A stretch of DNA of 64,000 bases. Origin: Paenibacillus thermotolerans. GTDB lineage: Bacteria; Bacillota; Bacilli; Paenibacillales; YIM-B00363. The stretch is from the NCBI RefSeq assembly GCF_028745515.1, contig NZ_JAQZSG010000001.1:1-64000 (forward strand). The letters are read 5' to 3'. The notes beneath the pieces are model-generated. The model was not told the DNA's origin. It ran no database searches and saw nothing but the letters and a program-made list of their open reading frames with translations. Positions 1 to 8,280 of the stretch are shown in pieces. Each line of letters begins with the position of its first letter. Position 1 is the stretch's first letter. The position numbers and the translations under genes are program-made.

Positions 1-129
1 GAGGCTGAAACTAAGTTTTGTACGTTAATTGGTCAGTTGTAGTTTAAAAAAAGGTGCCTCCGATATCAAATACGAAAACCATACTCAGTTTTCCATTCAA
101 TTCTGATTTGCTTTGTGGTATCATATCAG

Positions 130-250
130 TAAATAAGCCGAGTGCTGGTAACACTCGGCTGCACAATCGGCTTGGGCGGGTTTTCCCTTCCTAGTCAGAA
201 CGAGAACAGAACCCACCTTCGGCGGTCAACCTTGGGGTGGGTTCTTACTT
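130..250. ncRNA. Hairpin region beside the type I toxin, probable antitoxin RNA / toxin terminator
   Basis: Two strong inverted repeats follow the toxin stop codon. The first pairs 136-144 with 152-160 (9 bp); read on the minus strand it is followed by TTATTT, so it can end the toxin mRNA. The second pairs 208-217 with 236-245 (10 bp); read on the plus strand it is followed by a T-rich stretch, so it can end an opposing RNA. Convergent transcripts overlapping at their 3' ends are the usual layout of Gram-positive type I toxin-antitoxin loci such as txpA/RatA and bsrG/SR4. The antitoxin RNA itself is inferred; I found no convincing plus-strand promoter. Confidence 0.45.
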
Positions 251-340
251 TCTTCTGTAATTATTCCCGATGTATGTTAAAAGGGCAATGACAAAGCTTC
301 CAAATAATATCATCATTGTGATTGCATCCTTCAACTCCAT
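245..340 (-). CDS. Putative holin-like / type I toxin small membrane protein (31 aa)
   Basis: A 31-residue protein beginning MELKDAITMMILFGSF and ending GNNYRRK. It has one hydrophobic helix (about residues 7-24) and a basic tail, the pattern of the short holin-like toxin family encoded by Firmicute type I toxin-antitoxin loci. The start is supported by GAGGAGGTGAG a few bases upstream. An extended -10 (TGGTATAAT, TATAAT at 399-404) lies about 60 bases before the start. Such peptides act at the membrane when their antisense RNA fails to block translation; that role here is inferred from size, composition and flanking hairpins. Confidence 0.7.
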   Translation of the reverse strand: MELKDAITMMILFGSFVIALLTYIGNNYRRK

Positions 341-398
341 GGCCTCACCTCCTCTCGAAGGGAAACCATGCCCACCCAAGATTCAATTGTACTACCCT

Positions 399-427
399 AT
401 TATACCAACTTTATCCTTTAAAGGATA
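399..427 (-). promoter_or_regulatory. Promoter of the small toxin gene with adjoining 16-bp palindrome
   Basis: On the minus strand TATAAT (399-404) is preceded by TGG, giving an extended -10 element. No good -35 is visible. Instead a perfect 16-bp palindrome, TATCCTTTAAAGGATA, occupies 412-427, about where the -35 region would be, so it may be an operator or a site that compensates for the weak -35. Confidence 0.4.
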
Positions 428-472
428 GAACATTCGTTCGGAATTCATTCTTTCTTCGCATCGCGTATAAAC

Positions 473-955
473 TTATGAATTACGTCCGGCACTTTTAAGA
501 AGACTTCTCCATATGTCATGTTGGCCGCCAAATTTAAAAAGAACGATGCCGCAAATAATGACGATTACGCCGACGAGCTGCTGGAACGTGAACGGAATCC
601 GCTCAAGTCCCATGAATCCGATCGAGTCCCATAATAAGGCGAATACAAGCTGAGAAGCCAGTGCAACGGAAATCCCAAAAGTAGGCCCGAGCAGCCTGAT
701 CCCTTGTATCATACAGGTCACCACCCCGACTCCGAGCAGTCCGCTGAACCAGAACCAAATCTGCATATTCGACAAGTCGAATAACTGTTTCCCTTCCAAA
801 ACCAGTCCGATTGCGAATGAAGCGAGGAAGCCTAATCCCAGCACCAACACCGTTGTCGCCCAATTGCCGGCGCGTTCGCTAACTTTGCTGTTAAAAATAT
901 TTTGCAGGCTGACCAACGATCCGGCAATCAGCGCCAACAATAACCCTTGGATCAC
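473..955 (-). CDS. YdcZ-type (DUF606) DMT-superfamily membrane transporter
   Basis: Hydrophobic protein of about 160 residues with five predicted membrane helices. It begins with the glycine- and leucine-rich segment MIQGLLLALIAG and has an LQNIFNSKVSER motif after the first helix, both typical of the YdcZ/DUF606 half-size transporters of the drug/metabolite superfamily. I chose the GTG at 953-955 because GGAAGGAGAG lies just before it; an ATG at 979 would add eight residues that themselves encode that ribosome binding site. A second member lies at 1720-2145 with a Crp/Fnr regulator between them, so the pair may form a heteromeric exporter or importer. The substrate is unknown. Confidence 0.75.
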   Translation of the reverse strand: MIQGLLLALIAGSLVSLQNIFNSKVSERAGNWATTVLVLGLGFLASFAIGLVLEGKQLFDLSNMQIWFWFSGLLGVGVVTCMIQGIRLLGPTFGISVALASQLVFALLWDSIGFMGLERIPFTFQQLVGVIVIICGIVLFKFGGQHDIWRSLLKSAGRNS

Positions 956-990
956 GAACCTCTCTCCTTCCGATACCATTTTTTTACGAT

Positions 991-1689
991 CTACTCATAG
1001 ATGTTTCGACTGGCCAATGCGCTCAAGCCTTCCTTGTCCTTAACGAGGATGAACCCTCTTTGACGTTCAACCAGTCCTTCATTACTGAACCGTTTAAGAA
1101 CTCGATTTAAATGCCTGTAGCTCGTTCCGATTAAGTTCGCCGCGTCTTTCAAATGGACCGTTTCCAGTCTTCCTTTAAATTGATCGTCCGATTGATCGTA
1201 AGAGACCGATAATAAATAGCTTGCCGCCCGCACTTCCACCGGATACATCAAATTGAAGCTCATCGAGTTGGATTTCACATAAAACTTGCGCGTAATAATA
1301 TCCAATAAAAAATTAAGCAGCGGCGCATAGTCGCTTCCGAATTTTCTTAACCAACGATACGGAATGCCGACCATGACGACATGCGTCACGGCCTCAACCG
1401 TATTGATAAAGTCAATGTCTTGTACGTATTCCAAATCGCCGATCGCCTCGAGCGGCGTCTTAAAAGAGAGAATCAGCGTCTTCCCTTCGGGAGAGGAAGT
1501 AAATATTTTTATTTTCCCTTTAACGAGCACAAACAAGGTTTCGGCACGCTCTCCTTGAGAACAGACGGATTCGCCCGGATTGAAGCTGTACAGCGACAAA
1601 TACGGATATAACGATTCGTTAAAAATGGATTCGATTTGAAAGTCGCGCAAATATCGACCCAACAGGTCGCGATCCTTGATCTCTCTCAT
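991..1689 (-). CDS. Crp/Fnr-family transcriptional regulator (YeiL-like)
   Basis: A 232-residue protein. Residues about 30-120 form a cyclic-nucleotide-binding-type beta-roll (NPGESVCSQGERAETLFVLVKG), followed by the long dimerisation helix, then a C-terminal winged helix (LKDAANLIGTSYRHLNRVLK) with the recognition helix at the SYRHLNRVLKRF segment. The arrangement matches YeiL-type regulators. No cysteine cluster typical of Fnr is present. It lies between two YdcZ-type transporter genes on the same strand with short gaps, so it probably controls them. The ribosome binding site is weak. Confidence 0.85.
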   Translation of the reverse strand: MREIKDRDLLGRYLRDFQIESIFNESLYPYLSLYSFNPGESVCSQGERAETLFVLVKGKIKIFTSSPEGKTLILSFKTPLEAIGDLEYVQDIDFINTVEAVTHVVMVGIPYRWLRKFGSDYAPLLNFLLDIITRKFYVKSNSMSFNLMYPVEVRAASYLLSVSYDQSDDQFKGRLETVHLKDAANLIGTSYRHLNRVLKRFSNEGLVERQRGFILVKDKEGLSALASRNIYE

Positions 1690-1719
1690 TAGCCGTTCAT
1701 TCCTGTCTTTGATCTCGTC

Positions 1720-2145
1720 TCAAAGCCTTAATATCGCCACGCCTGCTACCATGAAGCCGATCCCGATAAGCTGCGGCAGCTTCACTTTCTGCTTCGCAAC
1801 GCCGAACCATCCGTTGGTGTCGATCATAAAGGTGAGACACAACTGCGCTATCAGCAATACGGAAATCGTTAGAGTAGCCCCAATCTGCTGAAAAGCCGTT
1901 ACATTGCTGAAGATGATCACCGCCGCCAAAGCGCCGCTGCTCAAATACAACGGTTTTACCTGCTTCAATCGTTGAAAGCTTCGGTCCCGTACGAACAAAC
2001 ATAAGAGCATTGCCGCGACAAACCCGGTCAGCTGGGTAATCGTCGCCGCTTGCCAGGTGCCTATATTTTCGCTGATCCGCGTATTGGCCACTCCTTGCAA
2101 TGTTATAAACGCCCCGCCTAACATTGCGAATAAACTGCCTTTCAT
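1720..2145 (-). CDS. YdcZ-type (DUF606) DMT-superfamily membrane transporter
   Basis: A 141-residue membrane protein with about five helices and the family start MKGSLFAMLGGAFITLQGVANTR. GGGGAG lies before the ATG. It is the first gene of a three-gene set (transporter, Crp/Fnr regulator, transporter). It is related to the protein at 473-955, with shared features such as the LQ..xN motif near the first helix and G.xIxxxGIxLxx near the end. Paired small DMT proteins often work as heterodimers; the cargo cannot be told from sequence. Confidence 0.75.
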   Translation of the reverse strand: MKGSLFAMLGGAFITLQGVANTRISENIGTWQAATITQLTGFVAAMLLCLFVRDRSFQRLKQVKPLYLSSGALAAVIIFSNVTAFQQIGATLTISVLLIAQLCLTFMIDTNGWFGVAKQKVKLPQLIGIGFMVAGVAILRL

Positions 2146-2225
2146 GCTATCGCTCCCCGATACGGTTTTCTATTATTAAAAGATAACCGCACCTTCATTG
2201 GGAAGGACATATGTCCCAAACAAGC

Positions 2226-2272
2226 ATAAATAAAGCGGCCGCATCGTATGCCGGTTCTTAAGTAAGCCGCTT
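2226..2272 (-). terminator. Candidate intrinsic terminator after the Nudix gene
   Basis: AAGCGGC (rc of 2266-2272) pairs with GCCGCTT (rc of 2233-2239), followed on the minus strand by TATTTATG. The stem overlaps the last codons of the Nudix gene. The U-tract is weak. Confidence 0.35.
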
Positions 2273-2659
2273 TTCCGCATGCAGTCGATCAAAGACAAGC
2301 CGGCTGACGGGAGATACCCGTTCCTTGTCTTTATGGGCGAACCATGCCAGCTCATCGATTTCGGAAGCGGGGCGCAGCTCGCCCTCATACTCCGCAAAAT
2401 AACAAGCCATGGATACAAGAACCCCTTCCGATTTGCCGTGCGCCTGCGTTTCGAACGTTCCGAAATATACGGCGGTTTCCGGCTTGATTCGAACGGACAG
2501 CTCCTCTTCCGTCTCCCGCACGAGCGTTTCTATATCGGTTTCACCCGGCTCCCTCTTGCCGCCAGGAATATAATACGAATCCTTCCCCTTGGAACGCGCG
2601 CATAACATTCGGCCGTCCACAATATGAAGCCACGCAATCTTATCAATGGCAGTGCTCAT
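2258..2659 (-). CDS. Nudix hydrolase
   Basis: A 133-residue single-domain protein with a Nudix box at about residues 33-56: GGKREPGETD followed by RETEEEL, fitting G-x5-E-x7-RE-x2-EE. The usual glycine near the box end is replaced by leucine. Family members hydrolyse nucleoside diphosphates linked to another moiety using the box glutamates to bind magnesium. GGGGGA precedes the ATG. It is a stand-alone gene, so its substrate cannot be inferred from context. Confidence 0.85.
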   Translation of the reverse strand: MSTAIDKIAWLHIVDGRMLCARSKGKDSYYIPGGKREPGETDIETLVRETEEELSVRIKPETAVYFGTFETQAHGKSEGVLVSMACYFAEYEGELRPASEIDELAWFAHKDKERVSPVSRLVFDRLHAEKRLT

Positions 2660-2704
2660 GAAATCGTCCCCCTATGCTTTCTCATTATCATATCATTGCA
2701 GCGG

Positions 2705-2739
2705 AAAAAAAACCGCCCCGGTCGGTTTGACCGGAGCGG
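2705..2739 (-). terminator. Strong intrinsic terminator after the GH172 gene
   Basis: On the minus strand CCGCTCCGGTC pairs with GACCGGGGCGG across a short AAACC loop, followed by eight T residues. The hairpin lies just downstream of the GH172 stop. Confidence 0.85.
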
Positions 2740-2751
2740 CTCGGCAATCGA

Positions 2752-3867
2752 TTATTCGTTCCCCCACAATGTCGGAGAAGACCCTCGCGCTTTGCGCCAC
2801 TCATGACGCCATCTGTGTACGTCGACAAACGATATTTCCGGCATGTTTACGCGCTGTTCCTTCGGAGGAAGCGCTGGGAACGGTTTGTGCGGCTCCGACT
2901 GATACCAGTACGCGACCGTGCTGAGATCAAGCGTCAAGCTGTTATCGTGTCCATGCTCGATGCTGGCGCGGAGCGAGCGCTCGAACACAACCGGATCCTC
3001 CAGCATAAAGCGGTAGCAGTGGGTGCGCCCCATCCAGCCGAGCTTATTCGGAACCTTGGCGTAACCGAAATACGGATGCGCAAATACTTCATTCGGGCAC
3101 CAAGCCCCGTTAAAAAAGTCTTCGGTTCCCGTACCGTGCAAAGAACCCGGCCATGGCTCCCCGTCGACCATAAACATGTCGTCGCCTTCGCCGTACCACA
3201 TCGGTCCTGGATTATCGACATAATAATTTACGCCGACAAAATGACCTTTGCCTTCAATATCGGCAAATAAATAATTGTGCTTATCCGTCTGGTTCGGAGA
3301 TTGCGGCCCGATCACGCCCCATTCCGTTTCACCCTCGTCCGGATGAACCCCGGTAATTTCGCGGTTCCACCAGGCATGAAATCTGCCTGCGTCATCCGGA
3401 ATCCGATCGTGCTCTTCATAGTCGACATAATAGTAGAAGGAATCGATCTCATCTTCGGACTGGTTTTCCACCGTAATTCGCGCCCCATCTCCGAAAGGCA
3501 TCGGGAAGTAGCAATTCAACGCCCGTCCTTCGGCCGGCGCAGCGGCAAGCGGCATCGAGGAAAAATTGTAATTTTCCCCCCAGCCCTGCCCGAAGAAGTC
3601 GCCGATCGGCGATTCCACGCTGGGCTCTTGTTCGCCGTCCCAATACATGCGAATGACAGCGTTGCGGCGAATAAACGAATCCTTGGTGCTTATTGTAATC
3701 CAGATGTGCTTAATTATACCAGCGCCGGAAATGACGGCGATTTCAGCGGTTTCTCCCGGTTTGATCACGATTTTGTCCGCGTTTCCGCCGGTACGGTCAT
3801 AGCTGGAAATCCGCTTCGTACGCACTCCCGATCGGAGCGTATGGATGTTGCTCAATGGACCTGGCAT
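2752..3867 (-). CDS. DUF2961 / glycoside hydrolase family 172 protein
   Basis: A 371-residue protein without signal peptide. It has the DUF2961 landmarks: an N-terminal IKHIWIT strand, a WDGEQEPSVESPIGDFFGQGWG motif (residues about 75-95), a GTGTEDFFNGAW motif and the C-terminal HGHDNSLTLDLSTVAYWYQ segment. GH172 members studied elsewhere act on fructose dianhydrides and arabinofuranosyl glycans; the glutamates in the VESP and GTEDFF motifs are the likely catalytic residues by family analogy. The ATG has only a distant purine-rich stretch upstream, so translation initiation may be weak. It stands alone, ending at a strong terminator. Confidence 0.85.
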   Translation of the reverse strand: MPGPLSNIHTLRSGVRTKRISSYDRTGGNADKIVIKPGETAEIAVISGAGIIKHIWITISTKDSFIRRNAVIRMYWDGEQEPSVESPIGDFFGQGWGENYNFSSMPLAAAPAEGRALNCYFPMPFGDGARITVENQSEDEIDSFYYYVDYEEHDRIPDDAGRFHAWWNREITGVHPDEGETEWGVIGPQSPNQTDKHNYLFADIEGKGHFVGVNYYVDNPGPMWYGEGDDMFMVDGEPWPGSLHGTGTEDFFNGAWCPNEVFAHPYFGYAKVPNKLGWMGRTHCYRFMLEDPVVFERSLRASIEHGHDNSLTLDLSTVAYWYQSEPHKPFPALPPKEQRVNMPEISFVDVHRWRHEWRKARGSSPTLWGNE

Positions 3868-3894
3868 GTTAAAATGAAAGCGTCCTCTTATAAG

Positions 3895-3923
3895 TTATCG
3901 TTTACATAACGCACACTTATAAT
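3895..3923 (+). promoter_or_regulatory. Candidate sigma-A promoter of the luciferase-like gene
   Basis: TTATCG (3895-3900), a 17-base spacer, then TATAAT (3918-3923) on the plus strand, about 100 bases before the gene at 4022. The -10 is perfect, the -35 only partly matches TTGACA. Confidence 0.4.
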
Positions 3924-4021
3924 AAATACGAGGTTCGGTTCAAATCTCCTGCTGCCGGCTCGCGTTTGTGAAATAATCCGTAACTAAGTAAACTGGAGTT
4001 AATAAAGGAGGAATCATCCGG

Positions 4022-5086
4022 ATGACCGATCATACTGCGAGCATGGAAATAGGAATCAGCACATTTTTGGAAGCGACGCCGGACCCGGCGACAGGACGAG
4101 CGATTACTCATGCCGAACGGCTGCGCGATGCGGTGGAAGAAATTGTACTGGCGGACCAGGTCGGACTTGACGTTTATGGGGTCGGCGAGCACCATCGGGC
4201 CGACTACGCGAGCTCGGCTCCCGCCGTCGTTCTGGCTGCCGCCGCCGCCATGACGAAACGAATCCGGCTCACAAGCGCCGTATCGGTATTGTCCTCGGAC
4301 GATCCGGTTCGAGTGTACCAACATTTCGCCACCCTTGACGGCATCTCGAACGGGCGGGCTGAAATTATGGCGGGAAGGGGATCGTTTATCGAATCGTTTC
4401 CGCTTTTCGGATACAGCTTGGACGATTATGACGAACTGTTTAATGAAAAGCTGGAGCTGCTGCTGAAAATTCGCGACTCGGAGAAGGTAAGCTGGCGCGG
4501 CGGACACCGTCCCGCGATCGACAATTTGGGCGTTTACCCTCGGGCCGTGCAAACCCCGCTGCCGGTTTGGATCGCTTCCGGCGGAACCCCGCAATCGGTC
4601 GTTCGGGCGGGCTTGCTCGGCCTTCCGATCGCACTCGCCATCATCGGAGGCATGCCGGAAAACTTCGCTCCGCTGGTTGAGCTTTATAAGGAAGCGGCCG
4701 TGAAGGGCGGGCACGATCCGAGCAAGCTGCCTATCGCGACGCATTCGCACGGCTTTGTCGGGGAAACGACCGAGCAAGCAGCCGACTTGTTCTTCCCTCC
4801 CACCCAAGCCCAGATGAACGTTCTCGGGCGCGAGCGGGGTTGGGGACATTACAGCCGGGCAGCCTACGATCAGGCGCGCAGTCTTCGAGGCGCCCTCTAT
4901 GTAGGGGATGCCGAATATGTAGCGGAAAAAATTTTACTGCTGCGCAAAAATCTCGGAATCACCCGGTTTTTCCTTCACATCAATGTCGGCACGATGCCGC
5001 ATGACTTGATGATGCGCTGCATCGAGCTGCTCGGCACGAAGGTCGCGCCGATCGTGCGCAAGGAGCTTGAACGAGAAAGCAAATGA
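4022..5086 (+). CDS. LLM-class flavin-dependent oxidoreductase (luciferase-like)
   Basis: A 354-residue luciferase-like TIM-barrel protein. The segment [10 protein letters not shown], the [19 protein letters not shown] motif (residues about 57-75) and the [21 protein letters not shown] segment are typical of the subgroup that uses FMNH2 and oxygen to oxidise a small organic substrate. AAAGGAGG stands before the ATG. It is the only plus-strand gene in the first 34 kb and ends in a hairpin shared with the opposing sigma-factor gene. Neighbours do not reveal the substrate. Confidence 0.88.
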   Translation: MTDHTASMEIGISTFLEATPDPATGRAITHAERLRDAVEEIVLADQVGLDVYGVGEHHRADYASSAPAVVLAAAAAMTKRIRLTSAVSVLSSDDPVRVYQHFATLDGISNGRAEIMAGRGSFIESFPLFGYSLDDYDELFNEKLELLLKIRDSEKVSWRGGHRPAIDNLGVYPRAVQTPLPVWIASGGTPQSVVRAGLLGLPIALAIIGGMPENFAPLVELYKEAAVKGGHDPSKLPIATHSHGFVGETTEQAADLFFPPTQAQMNVLGRERGWGHYSRAAYDQARSLRGALYVGDAEYVAEKILLLRKNLGITRFFLHINVGTMPHDLMMRCIELLGTKVAPIVRKELERESK

Positions 5087-5087
5087 G

Positions 5088-5127
5088 AAAAAAGTGTGAG
5101 AGGCTTTAGTAGCCCTCACACTTTTTT
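5088..5127. terminator. Bidirectional intrinsic terminator between convergent genes
   Basis: AAAAAAGTGTGAG (5088-5100) pairs perfectly with CTCACACTTTTTT (5115-5127). The A and T arms give a U-tract in both directions, ending the luciferase-like gene on the plus strand and the sigma/DUF1835 gene on the minus strand; the latter's last codons lie inside the stem. Confidence 0.85.
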
Positions 5128-6629
5128 ATTTGCAATCCGCCTAACCGTTCTTCGTCTCGCTTCGCCGACGACCATCTTTCTTTCCCATCCAAGACTCGCT
5201 TTCCGAGCTCCGTCAAATCAACGTTACAATTCCGAAACGGAGGAACGGGAGACGTAAAGCTCGGGAACGCCTCCATCCCCTGTATGTGCAGCAAGGCGCC
5301 GGGTTCCGCCGACATGATCGCCATACGATGCCAATATTCCAAGTCCCCCATTCCCAACAAATGCAAACGGTCGCCAACCGCGCGAAACAGCTCATACGGC
5401 TCGACGATACCCGCCGCAACCGACTCCAATGTCGCTTGCTCAATGGCCCCTAAACCGTTGGCAGGCGAAGGCAGCCTGGACAGATGCGCTTCGAAGGCCT
5501 CCTTCAAGAACGGCAAAGCCGATAAATCCTCCTGCAGCAGCCGGACATGATCCGAAAGCCGTTCGGATGCATAAGCTGTCCACGCTTTTCTGCCTAGCTC
5601 CAGCTCCCGGCGGCCGATCGCCTTCCACGTTCCCGATAGCGACATTAATTGCTTAGGAGTAAGCTGCCCAAGTCCCCGGAACAACGGTATTCCCGGAAAC
5701 TCCCCGATAGTAAGCAAGCTGAGCTTCGTGTCGCCAAGCTTTTGCCCGGAAAACCAGTTCAGCAAATAAGCGAGCATTGTTTGGTCATACAGGTCGTGTT
5801 CGAACCATAGGACAATTTCCCGATATTTTTGGAATCCGCCGAGCACTTGCTCTTGCGATCTGCAATACTCCATAAAGGTATCCCTCGGGATTCCCATAGC
5901 CCGCTCCAGATAGGCGGCTCTCTCCGATCGGTGAGCGTCTTCCGACATGTTCTCGAATACCGGTCCGACCGTATAGATTTCCCTCCAAACGAGAATATCC
6001 CCTTCTATCCCCCCTTGCTTCAGCTTATCTCCGACTGAATCGCCGTTCACGATATGCAGCATGCTTGCAGCCTCCTCTTTAAGATCGTTGAACACGGAAA
6101 CGAGATCCGCAACGGGAAGCGAGTGCTTCAATCGATAACGGGCGTCAAAGAGCCGCTTCTTTAATACGGGTGCCGAAACCCCCAAAAAGCTTGATATTTC
6201 TTTAATGGAATAACCGTGAAAATAAAACAGCTGAACGGCAATCCGCTGGTGTAACGGCAATGATTGAACGGAATCAAGCAGCTTGCGTTGCATCTCTCTC
6301 TTCTCAATTTCTTCCGATACGCTATCCTGTTCCAATGGTTCGTGACTGACGGCATCATAGGAAACCGTCCGGTGCTTCTTCCGTCTAAGCATACGATAGC
6401 ATTGCCGTTCGACGATCGTTCGAAACCATCCCGGAAACGCGTTCGTTTCGCGCAGCCGATGCAAATGAACGAATGCTTCCATAAACGATTCCTGCACCGC
6501 GTCTTCTGCCGAATACGCATCCCTGAGCTTATGGTATGCCACAGCGAAAGCCATGCCGCGATAATGCTTCACAAGCTGTTCGAAAGCGGCCGAATTTCCT
6601 TTTTTAGCGTCCTCTACCCATCGTTCCAC
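5106..6629 (-). CDS. ECF-type sigma factor fused to a DUF1835 domain
   Basis: About 507 residues from a GTG at 6627-6629, chosen because AAAGGAGG lies eight bases upstream; an ATG at 6695 would add 22 unlikely residues. Residues about 10-75 are sigma region 2 (AFEQLVKHYRGMAFAVAYH, AEDAVQESFMEAFVHL), and about 115-175 are region 4 (LHQRIAVQLFYFHGYSIKEISSFLGV). After a short linker, MLHIVNGDSVGDKL opens a DUF1835-type domain (GDILVWREIYTVGPVF, IVLWFEHDLYDQTML) with a further C-terminal helical part. DUF1835 proteins usually stand alone; here one reading frame carries both. The fusion may be a sensor or toxin-like control of the sigma factor. No anti-sigma gene is adjacent. Confidence 0.85.
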   Translation of the reverse strand: MERWVEDAKKGNSAAFEQLVKHYRGMAFAVAYHKLRDAYSAEDAVQESFMEAFVHLHRLRETNAFPGWFRTIVERQCYRMLRRKKHRTVSYDAVSHEPLEQDSVSEEIEKREMQRKLLDSVQSLPLHQRIAVQLFYFHGYSIKEISSFLGVSAPVLKKRLFDARYRLKHSLPVADLVSVFNDLKEEAASMLHIVNGDSVGDKLKQGGIEGDILVWREIYTVGPVFENMSEDAHRSERAAYLERAMGIPRDTFMEYCRSQEQVLGGFQKYREIVLWFEHDLYDQTMLAYLLNWFSGQKLGDTKLSLLTIGEFPGIPLFRGLGQLTPKQLMSLSGTWKAIGRRELELGRKAWTAYASERLSDHVRLLQEDLSALPFLKEAFEAHLSRLPSPANGLGAIEQATLESVAAGIVEPYELFRAVGDRLHLLGMGDLEYWHRMAIMSAEPGALLHIQGMEAFPSFTSPVPPFRNCNVDLTELGKRVLDGKERWSSAKRDEERLGGLQIKKCEGY

Positions 6630-6750
6630 TCCTCTCGCCTCCTTTCTTCCGTGTTCATAGACTAAGTGCCTTTTTATGTACAAAAGGTTACGCAACCCGC
6701 ACCATTTTTACTATTTTACCGAATCGTCAGCAGAAACGCCCGCACACCAA

Positions 6751-6783
6751 AAATCGGCCGCACCCAATATGCGACCGATTTCT
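6751..6783 (-). terminator. Intrinsic terminator after the MreB-like gene
   Basis: On the minus strand AAATCGGTCGC pairs with GCGGCCGATTT (one mismatch), followed by TT then GGTG; it lies about 20 bases past the stop codon at 6799. Confidence 0.65.
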
Positions 6784-6798
6784 ATCCTAACATATTCC

Positions 6799-7779
6799 CT
6801 ATGATCCTATCATCATTCCCGTACCCAAGGCTGTACATTCCAGCGGACGGTCGGCAATGTGCACCGGAACCAACGCCTCTCTCCGAATCCGCTCATCGAT
6901 GCCGTGCAGCAATGCGCCGCCTCCGCACAGCATAATGCCTTGCTCGACCACATCCCCGGCAAGCTCAGGCGGAACTTGCTCCATCGTCGTGCGAATGGCC
7001 TCAATTATCAGTCTAACGAAATCATCGACAACCGTATGGATCTCAGTGGAAGAAAGCCGAATCGAGCGCGGCAGCCCGTCAACCATCGCCCGGCCACGCA
7101 CCTCAAGAAACCGTTCCTCCGCTTTGGGGTCTGCCGTGCCGATCTGTTTCTTAATTTCTTCGGCGGTTCGTTCACCGATTTCCAAATTATGTTTACGTTT
7201 TACATATTCCTTGATGTCGTGGTCTATGGATATGCCTGCACGGGAAAGCGTATGGCTCGCCACGATACCGCCGAGCGACAATACGGCCGTTTGACAGCTG
7301 CCGCCGCCGATATCGAGCACCAAGTGGCCGATCGGCTCGTTGATCGGCAATCCCGCTCCGACTGCGGCGGCGACCGGTTCTTCCACCGCAATCGCTTTGT
7401 TGGCGCCGCTGTGGACGATCGTGTCCTCCACCGCCCGTCTTTGAACATTACTGATGCCGCAAGGCACGGAAATATAAACCTGCGAACGTCCGAACCATGT
7501 GCGTCTGCGAATTTTATTCATAAATTGCTTAAGCATGCTGTTTGCCATATCGAAATTCGCGATCACTCCGTTGCGGAGCGGGTAACTGATTTCCACATGA
7601 TCGGGAGCTCTTCCGATCATTGCTTGCGCTTGCGCCCCGACGGCCAGTATTTCACCGGTGCCTTGATGAAAGGCGACAACGGACGGCTCGCTGAGGACAA
7701 TGCCTTTTCCCCGCTCGAAAATAACAGTGTTAGACGTCCCAAGATCAATCCCGTACACTTTTTCAAATCTCTTAAACAT
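6799..7779 (-). CDS. MreB/Mbl-family rod-shape actin homologue (paralogue)
   Basis: A 326-residue bacterial actin. It carries the phosphate-1 loop GIDLGTSNTVI (residues 10-20), the phosphate-2 loop LDIGGGSCQTAV, the adenosine motif GIMLCGGGALLHGID and the EEPVAAAVGAGLPI connector. AGAGGAG precedes the ATG. It is an isolated gene with its own terminator and is not in an mreBCD operon, which suits an MreBH or Mbl-type paralogue that guides cell-wall synthesis or hydrolases along the sidewall. Which paralogue it is cannot be settled without a tree. Confidence 0.9.
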   Translation of the reverse strand: MFKRFEKVYGIDLGTSNTVIFERGKGIVLSEPSVVAFHQGTGEILAVGAQAQAMIGRAPDHVEISYPLRNGVIANFDMANSMLKQFMNKIRRRTWFGRSQVYISVPCGISNVQRRAVEDTIVHSGANKAIAVEEPVAAAVGAGLPINEPIGHLVLDIGGGSCQTAVLSLGGIVASHTLSRAGISIDHDIKEYVKRKHNLEIGERTAEEIKKQIGTADPKAEERFLEVRGRAMVDGLPRSIRLSSTEIHTVVDDFVRLIIEAIRTTMEQVPPELAGDVVEQGIMLCGGGALLHGIDERIRREALVPVHIADRPLECTALGTGMMIGS

Positions 7780-7862
7780 AACCCGCTCCTCTTTATTTCG
7801 TAATCATCCGGCTGCGAAGTTCGGAGTTGAAAAATAAATATAATGTACAGTATTCGTAATCG

Positions 7863-8150
7863 ATGTGCGGTTTTCGGGGGAAGCGGCAGCTGAGAAATAT
7901 TGCTATTTCACTACCAATATCGGAATACGAGAATGTTCTACTGCCAAGGACAATCAGATCGCAGCCGTTGTTTTCGGCGTATTCAATAATTTCCTGCGAA
8001 GGATAGCCTTGAAGCAAGGTGACGGATGCGTTCGGCAGATGCATCACCTTGTCTTTCGCTTCCTCTATAGTGTATTGGGCTTAGCCGCAACGGTCGCAAT
8101 TTTTGGCTATTGCATCGGCTGCACGATATATTATCAGTATAAGAGATGGA
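7863..8150 (-). pseudogene. Decayed universal stress protein (UspA-family) remnant
   Basis: The minus strand encodes a piece with the UspA C-terminal pattern: TIEEAKDKVMHLPNASVTLL, then GYPSQEIIEYAENNGCDLIVLGSRTF. Upstream of it in the same frame are stop codons, and the sequence after GSRTFSYSD does not give the usual glycine-rich ATP-binding loop. A possible N-terminal fragment (SSETASARLS) lies in a different frame near 8160-8180. Frameshifts and stops on both sides indicate a broken gene. Confidence 0.5.
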
Positions 8151-8232
8151 AAGCCTTGCGCTCGCGGTCTCGGACGAATTCAAAAAAAAGCGATTGGCAC
8201 ACTAAAGCATCAAAAACTCATTTTCAAAAAAG

Positions 8233-8271
8233 GACAAAAAATAACGGAGCCGCACTAGACTGCAGGCTCCG
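8233..8271 (-). terminator. Intrinsic terminator after the 82-aa gene
   Basis: CGGAGC (rc of 8266-8271) pairs with GCTCCG (rc of 8245-8250) around a 15-base loop, followed on the minus strand by TTATTTTTTG. It lies 10 bases past the stop at 8281. Confidence 0.7.
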
Positions 8272-8280
8272 CATTCCTTT

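Noticed and set aside
3917-4849. Long minus-strand reading frame opposite the luciferase-like gene
   Set aside because: Arg-, Pro- and Ser-rich with no family features; it is the antisense shadow of a well-supported gene.
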